Under the pieces are notes generated by a model. That model worked only from the letters and a program-made list of their open reading frames with translations. It was not told the origin of the DNA and ran no database searches. From NCBI RefSeq assembly GCF_019991125.1, contig NZ_JAGENB010000007.1:62001-126000 (forward strand): DNA of 64,000 nucleotides, written 5' to 3'. Made by a program: the position numbers and the translations under genes. Below, piece after piece: positions 1 through 8,639 of the stretch. Source of the stretch: Phyllobacterium calauticae. Its GTDB lineage: Bacteria; Pseudomonadota; Alphaproteobacteria; Rhizobiales; Rhizobiaceae. Numbering within the stretch: position 1 is the stretch's first letter; each line of letters starts with the position of its first letter.

Positions 1-172
1 CTTTGAGCGGGCCTTTGTGCTGCGTCGCCGACCATATGCTCAATGCGCCAACGCCGACAATCACAGCAAGAGCCAGGATTATACCCGTCGAGGACCCGCC
101 CGATGCGGAGCGCGGCGATGACCGCTTCGGCGAACGTGACGGTGAACGGGTGCTGCGCTTTCTCTTGGCCAT
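1..172 (-). CDS. 5' end of an unidentified membrane-anchored protein (partial)
   Basis: An open reading frame runs leftward from an ATG at 172 off the window edge; 57 codons are visible. The start is supported by AGGA seven bases upstream. The N-terminus is strongly basic and Ser/Arg-rich (MAKRKRSTRSPSRSPKRSS), followed by one hydrophobic segment at about residues 30-47 (GIILALAVIVGVGALSIW), so the protein is probably a single-pass membrane or exported protein with a cytoplasmic basic tail. An in-frame ATG at 220 would extend it by 16 residues. The rest lies outside the window, so the family cannot be named. Confidence 0.6.
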   Translation of the reverse strand, partial: MAKRKRSTRSPSRSPKRSSPRSASGGSSTGIILALAVIVGVGALSIWSATQHKGPLK

Positions 173-438
173 ATAAATCCTGCCCTCTTCGGCCCAGTCG
201 CGGTTGGGCCAGATCAACATCGGGTTTGACAACGTTCCTGAGCGTCGAATCGCGATGTCAGCCAGCCTGACAGGGCTTCCTTGGTATTTCGTTACCGGGC
301 AGCAAGGACATGGTACATCAGCAGCTTGAGGGATGCGGTGGCTGGCGCCGCGGACGATTTTCATCCCGTTATGCCGAGCCCGATACTATGCCGAACCCGC
401 TCCCTAAAGCCCAAGGTTTCCGATATGACTTCAGCCCT
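173..438. other. Intergenic region upstream of the tetR gene
   Basis: Divergent space between the leftward membrane-protein gene and tetR. The only structure noted is a short inverted repeat, GGCCCA (191-196) / TGGGCC (205-210), just upstream of the leftward gene. The short reading frames here look like chance frames. Confidence 0.4.
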
Positions 439-474
439 GTGTACATTGCACACAGATACGTGTACAAAGCACAC
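439..474. promoter_or_regulatory. Tandem palindromic operator directly in front of tetR
   Basis: Two 15-bp near-identical boxes, GTGTACATTGCACAC (439-453) and GTGTACAAAGCACAC (460-474), each with GTGT...ACAC dyad symmetry. They repeat with a 21-bp period, about two helical turns. The second box ends at the base before the ATG at 475. This arrangement is typical of an autoregulated TetR-family gene. Binding by the adjacent protein is inference. Confidence 0.65.
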
Positions 475-1053
475 ATGACCGTGGACCGGATCTTTGCGGC
501 AGCCAAAGCCGTGCTCGAACAAGAAGGATTAGCGGGACTCACCATCCGCAAGGTGGCGCAGAGCGCGCAGATGTCGACGATGGCGATGTACCGCCACTTC
601 GCCGACAAGAACGCTCTGCTGAACGCTTTGATGGCGGACGGACTTCGGGCCTGGGAAGAGCGCGCGCGCGCCATCGGCACATCCGATCCGATGGAATGGC
701 TGGAGGAGCTCGGCGAAGCTTACTTGGACTTCGCCATCACGGAACCCCACCGGTTCGACGCGGCATTCTTCCTGCCCGCTCCCGAGGCGCGCCGCTTTCC
801 AGACGATTTTGCGGCCGGCCGCTCGCCCGTATTGACCATGGCCATGAAGCGCATCGAAGAGGTGCAGGCAGAGGGACGCATCGGGGACACGCCCGCGCTC
901 GAAATCGCCTTGGCGCTCGCGGCGCTCGGTCAAGGCCTCGTCTCGATGCATCGCGCCAACCGCTTTTCGAGCGAGACGCAGTTCAAAGCGCTCTACCGCA
1001 CGGCCCTTCACCAATGTCTCGCTTCATTCGAATCTGCTCGGAGAACAAGATGA
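475..1053 (+). CDS. TetR/AcrR family transcriptional regulator
   Basis: 192-residue one-component repressor. Residues about 5-52 form the TetR DNA-binding domain, with the helix-turn-helix at about 22-46 (LTIRKVAQSAQMS then MAMYRHFADK). The remainder is a helical ligand-binding/dimerisation domain. The ATG at 475 is chosen because it gives the usual short N-terminus and follows the operator. The frame stays open upstream to 310, with ATG at 388 as an alternative. No Shine-Dalgarno is visible at 475, because the operator occupies that space, so translation may be leaderless. Its stop overlaps the next gene by four bases (ATGA), so both are probably one operon. The inducer is unknown. Confidence 0.85.
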   Translation: MTVDRIFAAAKAVLEQEGLAGLTIRKVAQSAQMSTMAMYRHFADKNALLNALMADGLRAWEERARAIGTSDPMEWLEELGEAYLDFAITEPHRFDAAFFLPAPEARRFPDDFAAGRSPVLTMAMKRIEEVQAEGRIGDTPALEIALALAALGQGLVSMHRANRFSSETQFKALYRTALHQCLASFESARRTR

Positions 1054-2459
1054 TCGCCGTCCTCGCTGCGCTGCTGAGCGGCGCGATGTTCTACCTGTCA
1101 CAGGGCTTCGACGACGTATGGATGCTGGCTTGGTTCGCACCGGTACCGCTCCTGTGGCTGGCCTACGGAAAGCAGCCGATGTGGCAGGTGATGGCGGCGA
1201 GCGCGGCCGCGATCCTGGCAAGCGGCGGCTACATACTGCAACTGCCTTACATACCGCCGCTCTTCATAATCGTGCCGGTGCTGCTGCTTTACGTTGGCAT
1301 GTTTTGCGCCGCCGTCTGGTTCGCGCGCTTTGTACACCTCTGGGCGCATCCGTTCGCCACACTCTTCGCGTTTCCAGCATGGTGGACGGCATTCGAACTC
1401 CTGAGTCAGCTTCCATCGCCGAACGGCACCTACGGCTCGTTTGCCTACAGCACGATGTCAGCGCCCATCCTGATCCAGAGCGCTTCGCTCTTGGGAATGT
1501 ACGCCGTCACGTTCCTCATTTGCCTCTTCGCCAACACCGTTGCCTTGGCGCTGCGCGCCAGGCGGGAGGCCATCGCCGCCATCACTCTGGGCGTTGCGAT
1601 CTGCGCGGCGAACTTGGCGTTCGGGTTCGTGCGTCTGGCCCAGCCACAGCCGTCCACCGTCCGGGTAGCGGGCATCGTCGATGAGTCCATTGTAGCGAAC
1701 GCCTGGCGTGCGCATGCTTTGCCGGAGGATCTTGCGGTGACGACAGCCTACGCCCAGGAAATCCGTGAAGCGGCTCGCCAGGGCGCCCGTTTCATCGTGA
1801 CGTCGGAAGGCGGCATGGCTTCGATCCCTGAGGCGCAGTCGGCTATCGTCGCGCCGCTTGCGTCCGCGTCCAGGGAAACAGGAGTACGGATCATTGCCGG
1901 CTTCCATTCTGACCACCCGCCAGCCGACTTCGCGCTTGCATTCGACCCCACGGGACCGATGCAGCGCTATGACAAGCGGCATCCCGTGCCGGGGCTTGAA
2001 GAGCGCTACGTGCCCGGTCACGCCTCCGGGTCTCTGGCCGACGGATTCGCAATGGAGATCTGCAAAGACATGGATTTCCCCAGCACAATTCGCTCCGATG
2101 CCGTGAACGGAGCCCGGCTGGCAGGTGTGCCGGCGGGCGACTTCGGCATCGACGGCTGGCAGCATGGGCGAATGGCCATCATGCGCGGCGTCGAAAACGG
2201 ATTTTCCATGATGCGTCCCGCGCACCATGGCCTGGTGATCGCCAGCGATGCGCAAGGCCGTGTCATTGCCATGAAGGAGGATGCGCCGACGGGCCTGACC
2301 ATGGTGGTCACGGACCTTCCGCCCGGGCCCGGGCCGACGCTTTACACGCGGATCGGCGATCTCTTCGCGTGGCTGTGCCTCGCCTCAACACTTTCGATCG
2401 CCATTCTCTCGATGTTGAAACGTCGGCGCGCAGTCGCCGCTGCCCCTGCGCAGTCCTGA
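1050..2459 (+). CDS. Apolipoprotein N-acyltransferase-like protein (Lnt/carbon-nitrogen hydrolase fold)
   Basis: 469-residue membrane protein with about six hydrophobic segments in residues 1-195, a nitrilase-fold domain at about 203-430, and a last membrane helix near 440-458 followed by a basic tail. The nitrilase triad is present as E253 (SEGG), K309 (YDKRH) and C338 (EICKDMDF), the layout of Lnt, which acylates the N-terminus of lipoproteins at the periplasmic face. Coupling to a TetR gene suggests a conditional paralogue rather than the essential housekeeping lnt, or an enzyme acylating another amine. An upstream in-frame ATG at 1014 is also possible; 1050 is chosen for the ATGA overlap. 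The triad is seen; the role is inferred. Confidence 0.75.
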   Translation: MIAVLAALLSGAMFYLSQGFDDVWMLAWFAPVPLLWLAYGKQPMWQVMAASAAAILASGGYILQLPYIPPLFIIVPVLLLYVGMFCAAVWFARFVHLWAHPFATLFAFPAWWTAFELLSQLPSPNGTYGSFAYSTMSAPILIQSASLLGMYAVTFLICLFANTVALALRARREAIAAITLGVAICAANLAFGFVRLAQPQPSTVRVAGIVDESIVANAWRAHALPEDLAVTTAYAQEIREAARQGARFIVTSEGGMASIPEAQSAIVAPLASASRETGVRIIAGFHSDHPPADFALAFDPTGPMQRYDKRHPVPGLEERYVPGHASGSLADGFAMEICKDMDFPSTIRSDAVNGARLAGVPAGDFGIDGWQHGRMAIMRGVENGFSMMRPAHHGLVIASDAQGRVIAMKEDAPTGLTMVVTDLPPGPGPTLYTRIGDLFAWLCLASTLSIAILSMLKRRRAVAAAPAQS

Positions 2460-2662
2460 TGCCGCCGGTTGCGCGAGGTTCGGATATCGAACCGACCCTT
2501 AAACTTGCTGGTCCGCGACGATCAGGCAGCGGCCACTGTTAAAAAAGCAATAGTCATGAGTGTCTCCGCCAAGTTGCAGTTGCGGAGACAGACCATTATG
2601 CCAAGCTTCAATCCTTGATTACCGGAAATCTCGGGTTTTAGGGAATGGGCTCGGGATAAGTA

Positions 2663-3049
2663 CTATATCTGCGCTTCGATGGCGGCCTTGTCTATCACCG
2701 ACCATACCAGACTGATTTTTCCGTCGCGAAACTGGTAGAATACATTTTCGCTGAAGGACACTTTCCTCCCATTGATGGGAAGACCAAAGAAATTCCCTTT
2801 TGGCGTCACGTTAAACAGGAGGCGGGCAGCAATGTAGGATTGGTCGGAAATCAGCAGATCAATATTGAAATACAGGTCCGGAATTTCCACAAAGTCGTTC
2901 TCCAGCAGCCCTCGATACCCTGTCAACCCGATCAGCTTTCCGTTGTAGCGCACGTCCTCCTGAACGAACGTTCCGAGGTTCGGCCAATCCTGTGCATTCA
3001 AGCAGGCAATATAGGCGTTGTAGATTTCCGCGAGGTTTGTCTCAGTCAT
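2663..3049 (-). CDS. SnoaL/NTF2-like protein (ester cyclase family)
   Basis: 128-residue small alpha+beta protein. The N-terminal helix pattern (YNAYIACLNAQDWPNL), the segment on conditions of entry (VQEDVRYNGKLIGLTGYRG) and the C-terminal strands ending in WSVIDKAAIEAQI match SnoaL-like/NTF2-like proteins, a fold used by small cyclases, isomerases and binding proteins. The ATG at 3049 is preceded by AAGGAG eight bases upstream, which decides the start against the longer GTG frame from 3145. It stands alone between convergent and divergent neighbours. Substrate unknown. Confidence 0.75.
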   Translation of the reverse strand: MTETNLAEIYNAYIACLNAQDWPNLGTFVQEDVRYNGKLIGLTGYRGLLENDFVEIPDLYFNIDLLISDQSYIAARLLFNVTPKGNFFGLPINGRKVSFSENVFYQFRDGKISLVWSVIDKAAIEAQI

Positions 3050-3394
3050 GACAACTGCTCCTTGGCTGCCGGTGAAGTTCAGGACGAGGCGAATACGTGC
3101 ATCGGTCACCGCATTAAGACTCAACCTATTGCGGCATGCCAACACTTATCCAGATCAGGTTCGACTAGCTATATCCAACGTTCACATCCGTTGGCCTTGA
3201 GGGATCAGGCAAATTGATGGGACAATTGAAACCAGAATGCCAGCGCCTCAGATTAACTTCTTGCGGCAGCAACTTTCTCATCATGCCGATGATCATCGGC
3301 TTATTCTGTAAAGCAACTGGACAAATCGCGATAATTTCAATCTATTAGACCGAAGATCCAAATTGAATCAGTGTTATTGCAGGGGGATTGAGCA
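3050..3394. other. Divergent intergenic region
   Basis: 345 bases between the SnoaL-like gene and the SH3 gene. The right half is AT-rich and should hold the promoter of the SH3 gene. I see no RNA gene, strong hairpin or additional coding frame. Confidence 0.4.
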
Positions 3395-3787
3395 ATGAAC
3401 ATGAGAAGCTTTCTCACACTACTTGTTTTTTGTTCCACGATAATATTCTCGGCAGGCTCTGCTCTTGCTGATGTCGCCTATACAACCGGGAATGTTAATC
3501 TTCGCACCGGTCCGGCAACACATTACACCCGCGTTGGTACTCTGGCTGCGGGAATACGCGTGAATGTTCTGGCTTGCCAGTCAAACTGGTGCCGGATCGG
3601 ACGGCAGGGCATCCGGGGATGGGTGTCAGCCAACTATCTCGATCGCGTGGCCGTTCACAGGCCCGCCATTGTGGTTCGGCCGACGATTGTTGTGCGGCCC
3701 CCCTATTATCACGGCCACCGCCCGCCGCCGCGGCCCCACCGCCCTCGCCCGAATTGCAAGATCGCGCCAGGATTCTCTTGCCGGTGA
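3395..3787 (+). CDS. Secreted bacterial SH3-domain protein
   Basis: 130 residues. A signal peptide covers residues 1-25 (hydrophobic core TLLVFCSTIIFSAGSALA, cleavage before DVAY). Residues about 27-85 form one SH3b domain with the hallmark NVNLRTGPATHYTRVGTL and the terminal GWVSANYL. The C-terminal 40 residues are Pro/Arg/His-rich low complexity with two Cys. SH3b domains usually bind cell-wall peptide or polysaccharide, so a periplasmic/envelope role is likely. AGGGGG before the ATG supports the start. A hairpin follows the stop. Confidence 0.85.
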   Translation: MNMRSFLTLLVFCSTIIFSAGSALADVAYTTGNVNLRTGPATHYTRVGTLAAGIRVNVLACQSNWCRIGRQGIRGWVSANYLDRVAVHRPAIVVRPTIVVRPPYYHGHRPPPRPHRPRPNCKIAPGFSCR

Positions 3788-3799
3788 AATCTCGCCATT

Positions 3800-3827
3800 G
3801 TTCCTTCAACCGCACGGTTGGAGGAAC
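3800..3827 (+). terminator. Hairpin after the SH3 gene
   Basis: Twelve-base stem GTTCCTTCAACC (3800-3811) / GGTTGGAGGAAC (3816-3827) with one G-T wobble and a 4-base loop, starting 12 bases after the stop codon. No T-run follows, so it may be a transcript-stabilising hairpin rather than a strict intrinsic terminator. Confidence 0.5.
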
Positions 3828-4125
3828 GGCGCCATGCATTAATTTGCCCTGATCCGATCAGTGTCGGCATTTGCGATGCTCCCGACGGACCGGTGTCCGT
3901 GTGCGGGCTGTGCCGCAATACCTGCCAATCCGTCTAGAATTATCCAAATGCCATTAACCGTAAATCACCTTGCGGATCAGTAACATTGAAACAAAGCATT
4001 TTCATTCTGCAGATTAGAGTGTAGAAACGCATTCTTATTTCTGATATTTCGCATCTATCAATACCCATCTCAACTTGAATACAACTGATCCTCCCCTGAG
4101 TGTTGTTACGAGTAGGTATGCGTCG
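3828..4125. other. Intergenic region upstream of the DUF2865 gene
   Basis: AT-rich stretch, presumably carrying the promoter of the next gene. No other gene or repeat recognised. Confidence 0.3.
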
Positions 4126-5310
4126 ATGAAATTCATTAGCCGGAATATTCTCGGACTAGCTCTGCTCTTGTCTTCCAGCCTCTTTCTTCATGCAAATGCC
4201 GTGGCTGAACCAAGTATTTGCATCCGGCTTCGCCAGCAGCTCAAACTGCCAATCCGGGACGAACCGCAGGCCAATAGAGCTGTCCAAGAGCAGGCGATGA
4301 AGCTGCAGCAAGCACGCGCACGCGCCAATCAGGCGGGTTGCGCCAACACGCTCTTTTCCAGGGGAGACCCGAAGCAATGCGCGCGTTTTCAACAGAATAT
4401 TGAAAGCATTGCGGCAGAGCTTGAGAGGCGCAAGCGTGCGGAAACCCGTTCCAAAGGCTCCCCTTCCTCAAAACCGCGCATTCTTGCGGCACTGAAAGCA
4501 AATGGGTGCGCTGAAGAGCGGCGGCAGGGGCTGCTTGAGGCGCTTTTCGGCAATTCAGCGTCCGAGCCGGAAGTAACGAAAGTCGCGACGCTTCCCAGGC
4601 AGGCGATCGAACGGAAACGGCCGCGGCAACCGACGCAAACCCCTGATGCATCCAGTACGAAACTCTATCGAACACTATGTGTGCGAACGTGTGATGGGTA
4701 TTATTTTCCGATCTCTTTCGCCGTCCAGACCAAATATTTCGATCGCGACCAGAACACCTGCAGTGAAATGTGTCCCGCGTCACCGGTAAAATTGTATTCC
4801 CATGCCATACCGGAGCAGTCTTCCGAGGATATGATCTCCGTCGAAACCAAGATTCCCCATAAGGACCTGCCCACCGCGTTCAACTATCGTCTTACCGGCG
4901 CTCCGCCAGTGGCCAATTGCACGTGCCACAATGCGCAGCAATCATTAAAAACATCGATCAGTGCGGTGGCCCCCGCAGGTCAAGGAGCTTTAACAGCCCT
5001 TGGTCCTGCACTGCCAATCGTACAACACCCTTCCGAGGGGGAGACAGCAGCGGACACGGACGCCGCATCCAAAGGCAGCGGAAACCCCTTTGGCACCGTC
5101 TTGGCAGAACCCATCCAGGAGAATGATCGGCGAAATGTACGCGTCGTCGGTTCGGCTTATCTTCCCGATGAAGAACGGAAAATTGATTTCAAGGCGCCAC
5201 GGCCAGCCGAGCCGCTTTTTACGCAAGACCCCGATCGAGCAAACAGGTTCACATTCGGCATGGCCATCGAAACAGTTGCGACCGATATACTGAAGCGGCT
5301 TGGAGATTAA
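4126..5310 (+). CDS. DUF2865 domain-containing exported protein
   Basis: 394 residues. Signal peptide at residues 1-27 (LGLALLLSSSLFLHANAVA). A helical, Gln/Arg/Ala-rich region follows (about 30-130), then the DUF2865 core, recognised by YRTLCVRTCDGYYFPISF and the paired Cys of DRDQNTCSEMCP followed by KLYSH. This family is largely restricted to alphaproteobacteria and its function is unknown. The C-terminal 120 residues look disordered. ATG 4126 is chosen over TTG 4075 because it places the signal peptide at the N-terminus. It is convergent with the next gene. Confidence 0.8.
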   Translation: MKFISRNILGLALLLSSSLFLHANAVAEPSICIRLRQQLKLPIRDEPQANRAVQEQAMKLQQARARANQAGCANTLFSRGDPKQCARFQQNIESIAAELERRKRAETRSKGSPSSKPRILAALKANGCAEERRQGLLEALFGNSASEPEVTKVATLPRQAIERKRPRQPTQTPDASSTKLYRTLCVRTCDGYYFPISFAVQTKYFDRDQNTCSEMCPASPVKLYSHAIPEQSSEDMISVETKIPHKDLPTAFNYRLTGAPPVANCTCHNAQQSLKTSISAVAPAGQGALTALGPALPIVQHPSEGETAADTDAASKGSGNPFGTVLAEPIQENDRRNVRVVGSAYLPDEERKIDFKAPRPAEPLFTQDPDRANRFTFGMAIETVATDILKRLGD

Positions 5311-5348
5311 GAATCAGCACTCGAAGCTCGTGCCAATTGACCTTCGAT

Positions 5349-6455
5349 TCAAACCAGCGACGCCACATATTGCGCGATGGGCAGGCAGGACGTCAGCCCC
5401 GGGCTTTCAATGCCAAACAGATTGACCAGTCCTTTTACACCGTGCGACGACGGGCCCTCGATAAAAAAATCTGTCACCGTTTCGCCCGCAACACTCAGTT
5501 TTGGCCTGATGCCGCAATAGGCAGGCTGGAGAACCCCATCGGGCAACGCGGGCCAATATGTCCGTATTGCCTGGTAGAAACGCTCGGCCCGCGCCGGATC
5601 GACCGAATAGTCAATGGTATCCACCCACTCGACATCCGGACCAAACCGCATGCTGCCTCCCAGATCGAGCGTCAGGTGGATACCCAGGCCTCCGGGCTCG
5701 GGCACGGGATAAATCAGATGCTGAAACGGCGCGGCACCCGGCACCGAGAAATAGTTTCCCTTTGCATATCGGCGCTCCGGCACGTGATGCTTCGGCAATG
5801 CCGCAATTTTCGTCGCCAGTTCAGGCGCGTTGAGCCCGCAGGCATTGATGAACACGTCCGTGCGAAATTCATACGGCCGGTCAGTTTCCGTCTCGATGGT
5901 GTGAACGACAAATCCATCGCTGTCAGCATCCACGGACACCACCTTGGTATGGAATGCGATCATTGCATCGTGCGCCTGCGCATCTCCAAGCAGCGCCAGC
6001 ATCAGATCATGGCAATCAACGATTCCGGTAGACGGGGACATAATCGCGGCCGTGCAGTTCAATTCCGGCTCGACGCGACGGGCTTGCGCTCCGGAAAGGA
6101 ATTGCAGATCACCCGCACCGCACCTGCGGGCGCGCCCGGCAATTTCGGTCAGGGTCTCAACCTGCTGGTTATCAGTCGCAACGATCAGTTTGCCGCAGCG
6201 CTTATGCGCCACGCCGTATGCATTCGCAAACCGGTAAAGCGCGGCGTTACCTTCCACACAGAACTGCGCCTTCAAACTGGCTTCGGGGTAATAGAGGCCG
6301 GCGTGAATGACACCGGAATTGCGGGAACTTATTCCACTCCCCACCGCACCGCTCTCTTCGGCGATGAGCGTTTCAATGCCTCGTCTTGCAAATTCCCGCG
6401 CTATGGCAATCCCGATAACGCCACCGCCCGCAACAACGCAGCCTATGCGATCCAC
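5349..6455 (-). CDS. FAD-dependent oxidoreductase, L-2-hydroxyglutarate oxidase (LhgO)-like
   Basis: 368 residues, DAO superfamily. The Rossmann FAD motif is at residues 7-32 (VVAGGGVIGIAIAREFARRG ending in the acidic AEE). It is followed by the LhgO/GlpD-type segment SSRNSGVIHAGLYYP and ends near GIESPGLTSCLPIAQYV, which is characteristic of this subfamily. It would oxidise a 2-hydroxy acid to the keto acid with electrons passing to the quinone pool. The start is GTG at 6455, with GGTGAAGA just upstream. It lies 19 bases downstream of a small gene and is probably co-transcribed with it. The exact substrate is not determined by sequence. Confidence 0.8.
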   Translation of the reverse strand: MDRIGCVVAGGGVIGIAIAREFARRGIETLIAEESGAVGSGISSRNSGVIHAGLYYPEASLKAQFCVEGNAALYRFANAYGVAHKRCGKLIVATDNQQVETLTEIAGRARRCGAGDLQFLSGAQARRVEPELNCTAAIMSPSTGIVDCHDLMLALLGDAQAHDAMIAFHTKVVSVDADSDGFVVHTIETETDRPYEFRTDVFINACGLNAPELATKIAALPKHHVPERRYAKGNYFSVPGAAPFQHLIYPVPEPGGLGIHLTLDLGGSMRFGPDVEWVDTIDYSVDPARAERFYQAIRTYWPALPDGVLQPAYCGIRPKLSVAGETVTDFFIEGPSSHGVKGLVNLFGIESPGLTSCLPIAQYVASLV

Positions 6456-6474
6456 TCTTCACCCCATCGTAGAT

Positions 6475-6750
6475 TCATGATGTCAGTTTTTTCTCCAGAC
6501 TCTGCAGCGTCTCTATAATCTTGCTGCCGACCCGCTCATAGCTGGGATAGTGCAAAAGGTGTTCCTTGTCCCAGTCAGCCGGCGAGAGATCATTGGCACC
6601 ATCCTGCGGCGCAAAATTCTTCAGCTCATTGAGAAACTCCTGAACCGAGCGCGCTGTTGGCGGGGTTCCTGTCGCCGCATACAGAAAAAGGGCACGGAGC
6701 CAGAACTGGATCGCCATCATTTCTGTCCGTATCTGCTCGTCCTCGATCAT
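6475..6750 (-). CDS. Small hypothetical protein
   Basis: 91-residue acidic, helical protein of no family I recognise. AGGA seven bases before the ATG at 6750 and the 19-base gap to the following oxidoreductase gene support it as a real first gene of a two-gene operon. There is no signal peptide, membrane segment or Cys. It has a proline-containing middle and a Lys-rich end (LQSLEKKLTS). Confidence 0.5.
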   Translation of the reverse strand: MIEDEQIRTEMMAIQFWLRALFLYAATGTPPTARSVQEFLNELKNFAPQDGANDLSPADWDKEHLLHYPSYERVGSKIIETLQSLEKKLTS

Positions 6751-7127
6751 GGAAATCCTGGCTCACACGCAACGCCCTCAGAACCATTTCTTTACCACTT
6801 TTGTGAGCCGGATTGGTAATTGGTCTGACGGATATCAGGTACATCCTTAAGCGTTCGGCCGAACTGTGAAGACAATAAAAACGATGATCTACCGATATCT
6901 TTCAATGGACACGGCAGGGCCAATTGTCACCATTCGATTCCTGCCCGCGTCGTATTGAGGACGCAGGTACGTCGAACGGCTTAGCCGCCTTTCAACTGAA
7001 TAGACAGCTTAAACCGGCTTCTGCAAAGCGCTAGAGTTAATGTTGCCTGCGTGCCGCCATGACGTAAAAATCCGGCTGGCAAACAAGCGCTCGAAAAACG
7101 GTCGACAATCATAAGAGAGGTCAGAGG
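6751..7127. other. Divergent intergenic region before the polysaccharide locus
   Basis: 377 bases between the leftward small gene and the flippase gene. It contains a perfect 12-bp palindrome, GTTCGGCCGAAC (6853-6864), about 100 bases upstream of the small gene, a possible operator. Nothing else recognised. Confidence 0.4.
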
Positions 7128-8600
7128 GTGAGCGCTGTACGCAGGGCATTTTTCATGGCGATACTGGAACAGTATTCGCAAGTGATCGTCAGCGTGGCGA
7201 TGATCACGGTCCTGTCGCGCATGTTGAGCAGCAGCGAGATCGGGATAGCCGTCATCGGCTTGGGAATTGGCACGATTGCGCTGACCGTCAGGGAGTTCGT
7301 CACGTCAGAATACCTCATTCAGCGCGACACACTCACACGCGAGGACATAAGAACCAGCTTCACGCTGACCTTCGGCTTCTCCGCCGTGATAGGCTGCGCG
7401 CTGTTTTTCTCGGCCCCGTTCCTTTCCCGATTTTACGCCGCGCCTGAACTGCTCACATTCATCAAAATACTGGCCTTTGCAGGTGTTATCGACGCCGCTG
7501 TCTGTCCGATCATCGCCCTGTTGCGCCGGGATCTGACTTTTGGTGCGGTAACCCGCATCAACGCCATCGGAAGCATAGTCAATGCTGTTGCGACCATCGC
7601 ATTTGTTGCCTTGCATTTTGGCTTCATGAGCTTTGCCTGGGGAACACTCGCCTCGGCTATCGTACGGATGCTTCTCGCTTTTCACACCAGACCAATCTTC
7701 TGGATGCTGAACCCTTGCCTGAAGAGCTGGCGGGCGGCTTTCGCCTTCGGCTCCTACAAAGGCGCCTCAACCCTCCTGGATCGGTCCTATGAGGCACTTC
7801 CCCAGCTTGTCCTGGGCCGGATCATGCCGCTCACGGCGGTCGGCCTCTATAATCGTGCAAATCTCGTTTGCGGCTTGCCCGACAAGATCCTGCTCTCGGC
7901 GATATTTTCCGTCGCCTTTCCGGCATTTGCATCGGAAGTCAGAGCGGAACGCGACGTCAAAGCCGCGTATCTGCGCATCATAAGCTACATCACGGCCCTG
8001 TATTGGCCAGCAACCCTGGCAATGGCCATTCTGGCCTATCCGATTGTTCGCATCGCACTGGGTCCCCAATGGTCCGAGACTGCACCTCTTGTCCAGATTT
8101 TTGCGCTGGCCGCGCTCTTCTGGTTTCCCAATATCCTGACCTTTCCCGTTCTCGTCGCAATGGGCGCAAATAGACAGGCATTTGAAGCCAATTTCATTGG
8201 CCGGGGACTGTCGATGCTCGTGATCTGCGCAGCCAGCTTTTTCGGGCTCTACGCCCTCGCACTAAGCCAGTTCATAGTCCTGCCCTTTCAGATGTACCTT
8301 TCGCTGGTCTATGTCCGCCGGCAGGTTCCCTTTGCTTGGGACGAACTGTTTCACGTTTTATACCGAAGCGGCCTCGTGACGATATGGGCCATTGCAGGTC
8401 CGCTGCTCGTTCTTGCGGCGAACCGCTTTCAGTTTGACCTGTCGATTGCCCAAGCCTGCATTGCCGGTCTGTTATCGGCGATAGGATGGTTGGCAGCCTT
8501 GGCTTACTTCAGGCATCCTTTTCTCGACGAAGTGGAAAACATTGCAAGAATCGCAATGCCGACACTGCTGGCAAGGATAAACGCCGCGGCCGTCAAATGA
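7128..8600 (+). CDS. Oligosaccharide flippase, Wzx family (MATE/MOP-like)
   Basis: 490-residue protein with about 12-14 hydrophobic segments spread along its length and the N-terminal signature of the polysaccharide synthase/flippase family (a long hydrophobic first helix pair, then SEYLIQRDTLTREDIRTSF). Wzx proteins flip undecaprenyl-linked repeat units across the inner membrane before polymerisation. The start is GTG with GAGAGG upstream. It is the first gene of the exopolysaccharide locus. 39 bases separate it from the next glycosyltransferase gene, so they are probably co-transcribed. Partner polymerase: 32922-34214. Confidence 0.85.
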   Translation: MSAVRRAFFMAILEQYSQVIVSVAMITVLSRMLSSSEIGIAVIGLGIGTIALTVREFVTSEYLIQRDTLTREDIRTSFTLTFGFSAVIGCALFFSAPFLSRFYAAPELLTFIKILAFAGVIDAAVCPIIALLRRDLTFGAVTRINAIGSIVNAVATIAFVALHFGFMSFAWGTLASAIVRMLLAFHTRPIFWMLNPCLKSWRAAFAFGSYKGASTLLDRSYEALPQLVLGRIMPLTAVGLYNRANLVCGLPDKILLSAIFSVAFPAFASEVRAERDVKAAYLRIISYITALYWPATLAMAILAYPIVRIALGPQWSETAPLVQIFALAALFWFPNILTFPVLVAMGANRQAFEANFIGRGLSMLVICAASFFGLYALALSQFIVLPFQMYLSLVYVRRQVPFAWDELFHVLYRSGLVTIWAIAGPLLVLAANRFQFDLSIAQACIAGLLSAIGWLAALAYFRHPFLDEVENIARIAMPTLLARINAAAVK

Positions 8601-8639
8601 GCGGCCCCGTGCTTCGGCTCAAGGATTGGATTTTCGACG

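Noticed and set aside
696-1049. N-terminal extension of the Lnt-like frame over the TetR gene
   Set aside because: It translates the TetR gene out of frame as Arg-rich sequence; the ATGA overlap at 1050 gives a proper membrane N-terminus.
5337-6518. Long open frame (393 codons) on the plus strand opposite the LhgO-like gene
   Set aside because: It is the antisense shadow of a clear FAD oxidoreductase; no domain pattern, high Arg/His content typical of antisense frames in GC-rich DNA.
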